DNA from: Mageeibacillus sp. UBA5734 | GTDB lineage: Bacteria; Bacillota; Clostridia; Saccharofermentanales; UBA5734 | DNA: 41,047 bases | Direction: 5' to 3' | NCBI GenBank assembly: GCA_002419365.1 | Contig: DIGA01000124.1 | Span: 51,447-92,493, forward strand | In this document: positions 32,618-39,335 of the stretch, piece by piece | Layout of the letters: each line of letters opens with the position of its first letter | Numbering within the stretch: position 1 is the stretch's first letter | Made by a program: the position numbers and the translations under genes | The notes under the pieces: model-generated | The model's database searches: none | What the model was told of the DNA's origin: nothing | The model's input: only the letters and a program-made list of their open reading frames with translations

Positions 32618-33370
32618 ATGACGCTCAAAGAAGGAAGATGCCCCAATTGTGGCTCGCTGCTGCAGCTGGATGACAAGAATACGCAGGGCCACTGCCTGTT
32701 TTGTGACGCCGTGTTCGACAGCGAAGTCGCCTATTCCATAGCCGCTGATTCGACCGGTGTGACCTTTCCCAATCTGCCCCAGCCCAAATACGAAGGGCCC
32801 AATCTCAATCCGCAGCTGAACAACGCCCAGTTTGCAGCTCGCGCCACCCAGGTGGAAACGACGAAGAAGCAGAAGGCGAAAGTCGAAACCAAACCAGCCC
32901 AGCCCACCTATGTGCCCAAAAGCGACATCAAGATCCCGGACTTGCGCCTGACGGTCAAGATGCGCCTGCTGTTGACCGGGGCGGCTGTCCTGGCTCTGGC
33001 CATCATCGTCGCACTCTCTGCACCGCCGATCATGAAACGCAACGATGTCCGGGCCCAGCTGATGGCTGCGATCCCCCAGATCAGCCCGGCCATCACGGAT
33101 GTTGACAAAACCGTTGTCATCCACGGAGTTGCCAACCAGCGCCTCGAACTGGCACTGCCGGCTGCCATTACGGCAGAGGAGGCCGTCGCCATTTTCGACC
33201 GTTATGCCGACCAGCGTGCTGCCATCATAGGTGCAGACGCAGCCGATTTTTCTGCTTCGCGCAGTGGCTTGTTCGTCAAGATTGTGACGCCTGAGGGCGG
33301 TTTCCTGATCGAGCAACCGAAAAGCCAATCAGCCCTCGAGGATGGTTCTGCCATCCAGGTTCTCAGCTGA
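32618..33370 (+). CDS. zinc-ribbon single-span membrane protein, unknown function
   Basis: A 250-residue protein with an N-terminal zinc ribbon (CPNCGSLL at residues 8-15, CLFCDAVF at 27-34), a long polar Pro/Lys-rich linker (residues 45-105) and one membrane helix (about 113-134, MRLLLTGAAVLALAIIVALS). The last 115 residues would lie outside the cell: GVANQRLELALPAAITAEEAVAIFDRYADQRAA, then a C-terminal beta region. This zinc_ribbon_2-plus-helix layout is common in Firmicute envelope proteins of unknown role. Start ATG at 32618 with AAAGAGG upstream. The first half of the AT-rich gap follows it. Confidence 0.8.
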   Translation: MTLKEGRCPNCGSLLQLDDKNTQGHCLFCDAVFDSEVAYSIAADSTGVTFPNLPQPKYEGPNLNPQLNNAQFAARATQVETTKKQKAKVETKPAQPTYVPKSDIKIPDLRLTVKMRLLLTGAAVLALAIIVALSAPPIMKRNDVRAQLMAAIPQISPAITDVDKTVVIHGVANQRLELALPAAITAEEAVAIFDRYADQRAAIIGADAADFSASRSGLFVKIVTPEGGFLIEQPKSQSALEDGSAIQVLS

Positions 33371-33419
33371 TCCTGTCCGAATCCAGAGCCCATCCTGGAG
33401 GTTCGCTCGGCTAGCTGAA

Positions 33420-33512
33420 CGGTGAAATCATCAAATGTGACGAAACAAATGATTAATGTTCACAGTTATTCACATTTGCGATTTATATTCTTAAAACTTA
33501 ATTGCTAAACTG
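33420..33512. promoter_or_regulatory. AT-rich intergenic region with inverted repeat
   Basis: After the stop at 33370 this stretch is much richer in A/T than the rest of the window. CAAATGTGA (about 33433-33441) and TCACATTTG (33470-33478) form a perfect 9-base inverted repeat 28 bases apart, and TTATTCACA (33466-33474) fits the DnaA-box consensus TTATNCACA. An extended -10, TGCTAAACT (33503-33511), lies at the end. It is probably a control region for something downstream. Confidence 0.4.
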
Positions 33513-33517
33513 AATTC

Positions 33518-33607
33518 AGAGCAAGAGCAAGAGCGACGAACCTCCTTCTTTCATACTTTCTCCTCCAAACGAAACGGCCTCGGGTGTGGTGTCCCGGGGC
33601 CGTTTTG
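33518..33607 (+). ncRNA. possible C-rich small RNA
   Basis: A roughly 90-base stretch runs from just after the extended -10 at 33503-33511 to the strong hairpin at 33572-33605. It starts with a tandem GAGCAA repeat and then has two C-rich stretches, CCTCCTTCTTT (33541-33551) and CTCCTCC (33560-33566). These match the 16S rRNA anti-Shine-Dalgarno and would pair with ribosome sites, as in several Firmicute small RNAs. The alternative on the minus strand is a 12-codon reading frame (33554-33516, MKEGGSSLLLLL) behind GGAGGAG. No expression evidence, so this is a candidate only. Confidence 0.35.
33572..33607. terminator. bidirectional intrinsic terminator
   Basis: AAACGGCCTCGGG (33572-33584) pairs with CCCGGGGCCGTTT (33593-33605) over 13 pairs with an 8-base loop. 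On the plus strand TTTTG follows; on the minus strand GTTTCGTTT. It would end the amino acid importer operon (minus) and any plus-strand transcript from the AT-rich region. Confidence 0.85.
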
Positions 33608-33650
33608 CTGTGGGCTGATTGCATCCTCTGGGAACCGCTGGTTCCCGCAC

Positions 33651-34418
33651 TCACTCACTGTAGTGCCTGAGGAACTGGCGGGTCCGTTCGTGGGTGGAGT
33701 TGAAGACCTGCTCGGGCGTGCCTTCCTCGATGATCACGCCCTGGTCCATGAAAATGATCCGGTCAGCAAGTTCGCGGGCAAAGGCCATTTCGTGGGTGAC
33801 CACGACCATGGTCATGTGCTCGGCGGCAAGCTGGCGGATGACCTTGAGGACTTCGCCGGTCAGTTCCGGATCGAGGGCTGAGGTCGGTTCGTCAAAGAAG
33901 AGGACCTCCGGCTCGAGGGCGAGGGCCCGGGCGATGGCAGCGCGCTGCTGCTGGCCACCGGAGAGCTGGAAGGGATAGTTCTGGGCTTTTTCGGCCAGTC
34001 CGAGTTTCTGGAGCAAGGCTGCAGCTTTGGCTTTGGCTTCAGTTACCTGCTGGCCGAGGACGTGGACGGGTGCCTCGGTGATGTTGCGCTCGATCGTGAA
34101 ATGGGGAAAGAGATTGAAACTCTGGAACACCAGGCCGATCTTGAGCTGGATCGTTTTCAGGTCCGGTTTGGCTGCGTAGATGGAACGACCGTGAGGATCG
34201 TTTTTGCACAGGACCTGGCCACCGACCGTGATGTTGCCGCTGTCCGCCTGCTCGAGCTGGTTGATCAGGCGCAAGAGGGTCGATTTGCCAGATCCCGAAG
34301 GACCGATGATGACAACGACTTCGCCGCGGTGTACGGTGAGGTGGATCGATTTGAGGACCTCGAGAGTACCGAATTTTTTGGCGAGATTTTCTACAGAGAG
34401 GACTATATCGGAAGGCAT
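33651..34418 (-). CDS. polar amino acid ABC transporter ATP-binding protein
   Basis: A 255-residue ABC ATPase of the GlnQ/HisP type, which energises uptake of a polar amino acid with the permease and binding protein upstream on the same strand. Walker A is GPSGSGKST near residue 39, the Q-loop is VFQSFNLFPH near 98 (the FNLFPH sequence is typical of amino acid importers), the signature is LSGGQQQRAAIARALA near 152 and Walker B is EVLFFDEPTSALDPE near 173. The H-loop is VVVTHEM near 206. Start ATG at 34418, 28 bases after the permease stop. It is the last gene of the operon. Confidence 0.96.
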   Translation of the reverse strand: MPSDIVLSVENLAKKFGTLEVLKSIHLTVHRGEVVVIIGPSGSGKSTLLRLINQLEQADSGNITVGGQVLCKNDPHGRSIYAAKPDLKTIQLKIGLVFQSFNLFPHFTIERNITEAPVHVLGQQVTEAKAKAAALLQKLGLAEKAQNYPFQLSGGQQQRAAIARALALEPEVLFFDEPTSALDPELTGEVLKVIRQLAAEHMTMVVVTHEMAFARELADRIIFMDQGVIIEEGTPEQVFNSTHERTRQFLRHYSE

Positions 34419-34446
34419 GGCCGGATCTCCTTTGTCAGATGCCGCA

Positions 34447-35091
34447 TCAGTGGCGATAGTAGCTCAGCTTCTTCTCAAAACGGGAGAAAACCAGGGCGAC
34501 GAGGCTGTTCAGGATCAGGTAGATCGCACCGGCAGCGATGATCGGCTCAATCGAAACCAGGCGGGAGGTCGAATTCTGGGCGGCACGGAACAGTTCGGCC
34601 ACACCGATGATCTGGGCCAGGGCGGTGTCCTTGACCAGAGTCATGGCCTCACTGGCCGAGGGCGGGAGGATGCGCTTGATGACCTGGGGCAGGACGATGC
34701 GGGTGAAGGTCTGGCCGCTGGTGAAGCCCAGGACATGGCCAGCCTCGAATTGGCCGCGCGGGATCGATTCGAGCCCGCCCCGGAAAATTTCTGCAAAATA
34801 GGCGGCGTAATTGAGGCTGAAAGCCAGGATGACGGCAGAAAAGCGTCCGATCGGGATGCCGAGGACAAAAGGCGGGAAATACATGAAAAAGATCAGCTGC
34901 AGGATCAGAGGCGTACCGCGCATTATCAGGAGATAGAACCGGACGGGCAGCTGGATGATCCGCACGGTGGACTGGCGCAACCGGGCGACCACAATGCCGA
35001 GTGGAATGGAGAAGACAAGGGTCAGGACAAAAATCTGCAGGGCACGCCAGGTGCCTTCGAGCAGGTAGGGGAGAATCTGGAATGTGACCAT
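34447..35091 (-). CDS. polar amino acid ABC transporter permease
   Basis: A 214-residue HisM/GlnP-type permease with about five membrane helices. Recognisable segments are the N-terminal LLEGTWRALQIFVLTLVFSIPLG, RGTPLILQLIFFMYF near residue 60, AYFAEIFRGGLESIPRGQFEAGHVLGFTSGQTF near 95-125 (the EAA coupling loop, here EAGHVLGFT), and SLVKDTALAQ-like text (TLVKDTALAQIIG) near 148. Start ATG at 35091 with AAGGAGATG upstream; the frame open to 35616 runs across the attenuator and the binding-protein gene and is rejected. It precedes the ATPase gene. Confidence 0.95.
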   Translation of the reverse strand: MVTFQILPYLLEGTWRALQIFVLTLVFSIPLGIVVARLRQSTVRIIQLPVRFYLLIMRGTPLILQLIFFMYFPPFVLGIPIGRFSAVILAFSLNYAAYFAEIFRGGLESIPRGQFEAGHVLGFTSGQTFTRIVLPQVIKRILPPSASEAMTLVKDTALAQIIGVAELFRAAQNSTSRLVSIEPIIAAGAIYLILNSLVALVFSRFEKKLSYYRH

Positions 35092-35142
35092 GCGAGCATC
35101 TCCTTCGTGAAAACCGGGAACAGGCGTGGATGAGGCTGGAAG

Positions 35143-35178
35143 AAAAAGTGGGCGGACAGTTGAAAAGCCTGTCCGCCC
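35143..35178 (-). terminator. attenuator between binding protein and permease genes
   Basis: On the minus strand GGGCGGACAG (35178-35169) pairs with CTGTCCGCCC (35159-35150) around a 9-base loop, then a T tract (35147-35143). It should let only part of the transcription reach the permease and ATPase genes, giving excess binding protein. Confidence 0.8.
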
Positions 35179-35233
35179 GTGTGTGTGACTTGTGACTGTG
35201 ATTCTCAGGCTGCGGCTTGAAAACCAGCGACGA

Positions 35234-36046
35234 TTACTTGCCGATGGTGGTGATGTCTTTGCTGAACCATTCCGTCGAAATCTTGGCCAGGGTACCATCT
35301 TTGGCCATGGCTTCGAGCTGTTTCTGGACTTCGTCGCGCAGGGCCTGGTCGGCTTTGCGGAAACCGACGCCGTATTCTTCTTCGGCGAGGGCTTCATCGA
35401 GGATGCGGTATTGCTTGCCTTCGCGGGCGATGTAGTAGCCGGCGACAATTTCATCGACGAGCAGGGCATCACTGCCGCTGGCTTTGAGATCGAGCAGAGC
35501 GGTGACATTGTCCTTGAGCTCGATGACTTCACCCAGGGAGGACTTGAAATCGGGCTTGGATGCGAGCGCTTCAGCTGCACTGGACTCAGCCTGCAAAGCC
35601 AGTTTTTTGCCAGCAAGGTCGGCCAGGGACTGGACGGGTGAATCAGCCAGTACGATGACGATCTGGCGGTTCTTCATGTAGGCCTCGGTCACATTGGTTT
35701 CCTTGAGGCGTTCATCGGTGATGGTGTAGCCATTCCAGATGCAGTCAATGGTGCCGGCGTTGAGTTCGTTGAATTTCTGGGACCAGTCGATTGGCTGGAG
35801 CTTGAGTTCAACACCCATGCGTTTGGCGACTTCCTTGGCGACATCGACATCAAAACCGACAATTTCATTGGATTCATTCCGATAGCCCATGGGCGGGAAG
35901 GCGTCGTCCAGACCCAGCACCAGGGTTTTGGCATCCTGGACCTTTTTCAGCGACTGGTCACCGCTGGCAGCCTTGGCACAGCCGGTGGTGAGCACGGCCA
36001 GGACCAGGATAAGGGAAATCAAAGTCAAGAAAATGCGTTTGTTCAC
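35234..36046 (-). CDS. polar amino acid ABC transporter substrate-binding lipoprotein
   Basis: A 270-residue lipoprotein of the family 3 solute-binding proteins. The signal is MNKRIFLTLISLILVLAVLTTGC, with lipobox LTTGC and lipidated Cys23. The mature part has LVLGLDDAFPPMGYRNESNEIVGFDVDVAKEVAKRMG, the standard N-lobe pattern, IDCIWNGYTITDERLKETNVTEAYMKNRQIVIV, where the GYTIT-x-ER block is the ligand-hinge signature, and C-lobe segments such as LLVDEIVAGYYI. The amino acid bound is not clear (cystine or glutamine types are plausible). Start GTG at 36046 with AGGAGGAGA upstream. First gene of the operon, with its own promoter. Confidence 0.95.
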   Translation of the reverse strand: MNKRIFLTLISLILVLAVLTTGCAKAASGDQSLKKVQDAKTLVLGLDDAFPPMGYRNESNEIVGFDVDVAKEVAKRMGVELKLQPIDWSQKFNELNAGTIDCIWNGYTITDERLKETNVTEAYMKNRQIVIVLADSPVQSLADLAGKKLALQAESSAAEALASKPDFKSSLGEVIELKDNVTALLDLKASGSDALLVDEIVAGYYIAREGKQYRILDEALAEEEYGVGFRKADQALRDEVQKQLEAMAKDGTLAKISTEWFSKDITTIGK

Positions 36047-36102
36047 GTTTCTCCTCCTGTCATGTGAAAAAATGGGTTAAAATCAACATTTCAATCCCTT
36101 GC

Positions 36103-36131
36103 ATTGTAGAAGAAACGCGTCGTGAGAGCAA
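36103..36131 (-). promoter_or_regulatory. sigma-A promoter of the amino acid importer
   Basis: On the minus strand TTGCTC (36131-36126), a 17-base spacer and TACAAT (36108-36103), about 55 bases before the start codon. Confidence 0.6.
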
Positions 36132-36199
36132 TAGTTTAGCGTGATAAAGTGATGCAGTGAAACGCAAGAAAGTGCAAAAAGTTGACCAGAGCTTTCCTT

Positions 36200-36229
36200 G
36201 CTCCGGTATCCAAGTCCCGCTAGACTTAA
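36200..36229 (+). promoter_or_regulatory. possible promoter of the FecBCD-type importer
   Basis: TTGCTC, a 17-base spacer and TAGACT lie around 36200-36229, about 60 bases before the binding-protein ATG. The -10 is only four of six. No Fur box or cobalamin riboswitch core is visible in the 240-base region. Confidence 0.35.
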
Positions 36230-36288
36230 ATCGAACCGGGCATGGAAATCTAGCCCTGGGTTCAGATACATGGAGGAGAACCAGACAC

Positions 36289-37356
36289 ATGCTCAAGCAA
36301 AAAGCCCTCTTGATCCTCGTCCTGGCTTTGTCAGCTCTGCTACTTTTGCCGCTGACTGCATGCCAGTCAACCGCAGCGACATCTGCCACCACATCTGCAA
36401 CCGCAGCCGAAACCACTGCGGCTGCAACGACCACAACAGAAGCGACCACCGGCTTCCCGGTTGAACTGGTCGATGCCACAGGCACCAAAGTTACATTGGC
36501 AGCCGCGCCCCAGTCGATCATTGCAACCACTGTCTGGGCGGGCGAAATGCTCCTTGACCTGGTCGATGCCAGCCGGATCACGGCCCTGTCTGCCTGGGGT
36601 GATGACCCGGTCCTGTCCATGACCGCTGACAAGGCTGCTGCAGTCAAGAACCGAGTCGATATTTCATCTCCGGAATCCATTGTGGCCCTCAATCCCGACC
36701 TCGTCATCATCGATACCTTCTCCAATCCGGATGGTTCCCTGAGCAAGACTCTGACTGAAGCAGGCATCCCCGTCGTCCAAATGGAATCACCCACCAATTT
36801 CACCATGATTGCCGATGCGATCCTGACCCTGGCCCAGGCTACTGGTGAAGTCGAACGTGGCCAGGCCATGGTCGCTGAAATGAACCAGACTCTGGAAACC
36901 GTCGCCAGCAAGGTCGCCTCCGTTCCTGCCGATGAACGGGTCACGGTCATGTTCTATGAAGACTATTATGATCCGACCGGTAACAGCGCCAATATGCTCG
37001 CTGCCTACGGAGTTGGATCTCCGTTCCACGCCATTGCCGAGGCAGCTGGCACCGTCAATGTCTGCAATGTGGCAAACTATAGCCCGGTTGCCAAAGAGAA
37101 GGTCGTCGGTGAATGGCAGCCGCAATTGCTGGTCATCCCTTCCTCGACCTTCGACGAAAATTTCAAAGCGGTGGAGGATAGCGGCGAGATGCTGAAATCT
37201 GCCATGATGCTGGATCCGATTCTGCAGACCCTGCCTGCGGTCCAGAATGGCAAGATCCTGGCCATTCCGGACAAGTACCGCAGTTCGACCTCGCACTACA
37301 TGGCTGTGGCTGTGGAGTTGCTGGCCCAGGCAGCGTATCCGGACCTTGTCCAGTAA
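36289..37356 (+). CDS. metal-chelate (FecB/BtuF-type) ABC substrate-binding lipoprotein
   Basis: A 355-residue class III solute-binding lipoprotein. The signal MLKQKALLILVLALSALLLLPLTAC ends in a lipobox (LTAC, Cys25). A 28-residue Ala/Thr linker (STAATSATTSATAAETTAA...) follows. The binding domain begins FPVELVDATGTKVTL and continues SIIATTVWAGEMLLDLVDASRITALSAWGDDP, the usual opening of the PF01497 fold, with the long rigid helix between lobes near residue 185. It hands iron-siderophore, heme or a corrinoid to the permease; which one is not decided by sequence. Start ATG at 36289 with GGAGGAG 10 bases upstream; the open frame from 36157 is rejected. First gene of the three-gene importer. 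Confidence 0.9.
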   Translation: MLKQKALLILVLALSALLLLPLTACQSTAATSATTSATAAETTAAATTTTEATTGFPVELVDATGTKVTLAAAPQSIIATTVWAGEMLLDLVDASRITALSAWGDDPVLSMTADKAAAVKNRVDISSPESIVALNPDLVIIDTFSNPDGSLSKTLTEAGIPVVQMESPTNFTMIADAILTLAQATGEVERGQAMVAEMNQTLETVASKVASVPADERVTVMFYEDYYDPTGNSANMLAAYGVGSPFHAIAEAAGTVNVCNVANYSPVAKEKVVGEWQPQLLVIPSSTFDENFKAVEDSGEMLKSAMMLDPILQTLPAVQNGKILAIPDKYRSSTSHYMAVAVELLAQAAYPDLVQ

Positions 37357-38404
37357 GCTGTCGCCCCGCAAATCCCTGAAAAACTGGAAGCTCGGCCACC
37401 TCGCGGTGGCCGGGCTGGTTGCTTTGCTGGCGACTACCATCCTTTCAGTCGCATTGGGCACGGTCTATGTCCCGCCCCTGACCATCGTGAAGAGCATGGC
37501 CCAGGCACTTGGCCTGGCGGTGGGACAGCCGGCGGACCAGACCAGCCAGATCCTGATCGTCCTGATCCGCCTGCCGCGTGTCTTTGCCGCGATTTTCGCC
37601 GGAGCCGGGCTGGCGCTGGCCGGCACTGCGATGCAGGGCCTGTTCCGCAATCCCCTGGCCGAACCAGGCATCCTGGGCGTCTCTGCTGGTGCGAGCCTGG
37701 GGGCACTCATCGCCATTGCCTTTGGCACCTATACCTTCCTGGCTCTGCCGGCCTTCGCTTTTGCCGGTGCACTGGCTGCCGTCCTGATCATCCTTGGCTT
37801 GTCATCGTTTTCTGGCAGTTCGGGCCAGACGACGGTCCTGATCCTGGCCGGCATGGCCGTGGCGGCCTTTTTCTCAGCCCTGACATCCCTGCTGCTGGTC
37901 CTGGCCAGTGAATATCAGGTGTCCAGCTACATTTTCTGGACCCTGGGCGGCCTTTCCAACCGGCGCTGGGAGCATGTCCAGCTGATGGCTGTTCCGGTTC
38001 TTCTGGCTGGAACCTTGCTGTTCCTGCGCGGCCGTGACCTGGATATCCTGCTGCTCGGCGACGAGACCGCCCGGACGCTGGGTGTCGCTGCCAGAAGAAC
38101 ACGCATCCTGACCGTCTTGCTCGCCTCGCTTCTGACGGCGATCATAGTCTCAGTCACGGGACCGATCGGCTTTGTCGGCCTGATCGTGCCGCACATCATG
38201 CGCCTGATCGTCGGTCCTTCCCATCGCCGCCTGCTAATGGCCTCTGCCTTTGGCGGGGCGATTTTCCTCCTGTTGTGTGATCTGGCGACAAGGCTGGTAG
38301 CGATGCCGCGCGGGATCGAACTGTCGGTCGGTGTCACCACTGCACTGGTTGGAGCGCCGTATTTCATGATCCTTTTGATCCGCTCGCTGCGGACGCACGC
38401 TTAA
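37346..38404 (+). CDS. FecCD family ABC transporter permease
   Basis: A roughly 352-residue polytopic permease of the FecCD/BtuC family, with about nine or ten helices. The family marks are LIRLPRVFAAIFAGAGLALAGTAMQGLFRNPLAEPGILGVSAGASLGA (near residues 70-115), GDETARTLGVAARRTR near 235, the GPIGFVGLIVPHIMRLIVG coupling block near 275 and the C-terminal PRGIELSVGVTTALVGAPYFMILL. The start is uncertain: TTG at 37346, overlapping the binding-protein stop by 11 bases, is taken because the ATG at 37247 would overlap by 110. A GTG further in would cut off part of the first helix. No ribosome site is clear, so translation may be coupled. Confidence 0.92.
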   Translation: MSSKLSPRKSLKNWKLGHLAVAGLVALLATTILSVALGTVYVPPLTIVKSMAQALGLAVGQPADQTSQILIVLIRLPRVFAAIFAGAGLALAGTAMQGLFRNPLAEPGILGVSAGASLGALIAIAFGTYTFLALPAFAFAGALAAVLIILGLSSFSGSSGQTTVLILAGMAVAAFFSALTSLLLVLASEYQVSSYIFWTLGGLSNRRWEHVQLMAVPVLLAGTLLFLRGRDLDILLLGDETARTLGVAARRTRILTVLLASLLTAIIVSVTGPIGFVGLIVPHIMRLIVGPSHRRLLMASAFGGAIFLLLCDLATRLVAMPRGIELSVGVTTALVGAPYFMILLIRSLRTHA

Positions 38405-38417
38405 GGAGGTGGACCGC

Positions 38418-39221
38418 ATGCCAGAGCCGATCCTGGAGTGCCAGGGGATCACCTTCGAGGTTCGACTGCCTCAGCCGCGCATGATCCTGGACCAAATCAG
38501 CTTTTCTGCCCGGCCGGGCGAAATCATCGGTATTTGCGGACCCAATGGCGTCGGTAAATCGACTTTCCTCCGTGTGCTGGCCGGCCTGGTCAAACCAACG
38601 GCTGGAGAAGTCCGGATCCAGGGCAAGCCCCTGCACCATTTCAAGCCGCGCCAGCTGGCCCGTCAGCTGTCTTTTTTGCCGCAGGATACGGTAGTGCCCT
38701 TTGATTTCAAGGCCAAAGAAATCGTCCTGATGGGCCGCCACCCTTACGCGTCCAGTCTCGCGGCCTGGACGGATGAAGATCAGGCTGTGGCCCAGGCTTG
38801 CATGATCCAGGCGGAGTGTGAGGCTGAAGCGGATCAATTTGTCACGACCTTGTCAGGTGGCGAACGTCAGCGGGTGATGATCGCACGGCTCCTGGCCCAG
38901 GATACGCCGATCGTGCTGCTCGATGAAATGACTGCCAGCCAGGACATTCGCCATGCCAGCCAGCTGTTGCACCTGGCCCGCCAGATGGCCGATGCCGGCA
39001 AACTGGTGATCCTGGTGTTGCATGACCTGCGGGCTGCTGCACGGATCTGCAGCCGTGTCTGCCTGATGCACGAAGGCCGCATGGCCGCCGATGGCGATCC
39101 CATAGAAGTCCTGCACGAGGGACATATCGCCTATGTCTATGGTGTCCGGGCCAGAACCTTCACCAATCCGCTCGGGCAATGGGATTTTGACCTCGAGGAA
39201 AACCAGACTGAATCGTCATGA
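38418..39221 (+). CDS. FecE/BtuD-type ABC transporter ATP-binding protein
   Basis: A 267-residue ABC ATPase that completes the importer with the two genes before it. Walker A is GPNGVGKST near residue 41, the Q-loop is LPQDTVVPFDF near 86 and the signature is LSGGERQRVMIARLLA near 140. Walker B with the D-loop reads IVLLDEMTASQDIRH, where DEP-T-S/A-x-L-D is usual: the Pro after the catalytic Glu is Met and the Leu before the D-loop Asp is Gln. The catalytic Glu and D-loop Asp themselves are kept, and the H-loop is LVLHDLRAAARI. Start ATG at 38418 with AAGGAGGT 7 bases upstream; a GTG at 38409 inside that site is rejected. Confidence 0.94.
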   Translation: MPEPILECQGITFEVRLPQPRMILDQISFSARPGEIIGICGPNGVGKSTFLRVLAGLVKPTAGEVRIQGKPLHHFKPRQLARQLSFLPQDTVVPFDFKAKEIVLMGRHPYASSLAAWTDEDQAVAQACMIQAECEAEADQFVTTLSGGERQRVMIARLLAQDTPIVLLDEMTASQDIRHASQLLHLARQMADAGKLVILVLHDLRAAARICSRVCLMHEGRMAADGDPIEVLHEGHIAYVYGVRARTFTNPLGQWDFDLEENQTESS

Positions 39222-39239
39222 ACGCGTAACCCCCAAGCC

Positions 39240-39270
39240 TTGTCTTTTACCGTGCAACATCCCCTATAAT
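39240..39270 (+). promoter_or_regulatory. promoter of the DUF4153-like gene
   Basis: A perfect TATAAT (39265-39270) with TTGTCT (39240-39245) at a long 19-base spacing, 65 bases before the next start. No terminator is visible between the importer and this gene. Confidence 0.5.
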
Positions 39271-39335
39271 AGAGCTGTAGCCCCGGCAGAGTTGCCGGAC
39301 GCTTCAGCTTTTTTACAAGACAGGGGGGAACCGGC

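Noticed and set aside
31910..33328. Open frame of 472 codons on the minus strand, as if TadA had a 280-residue N-terminal fusion
   Set aside because: The upstream part is opposite the zinc-ribbon membrane gene and crosses its promoter; TadA itself begins at a GTG near 32488, and the extra part has no domain.
33466..33474. TTATTCACA, a DnaA-box-like site, as a possible origin
   Set aside because: A single box, without a cluster or dnaA/dnaN nearby, is not evidence for an origin.
33516..33554. 12-codon minus-strand frame with GGAGGAG upstream
   Set aside because: Not listed as a gene because it lies beyond the terminator of the operon on that strand and has no own promoter that I can see; kept only as the rival to the small RNA.
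34447..35616. Permease frame open for 389 codons
   Set aside because: It would run through the attenuator and into the binding-protein gene in another frame; the ATG at 35091 has a strong ribosome site and gives the family length.
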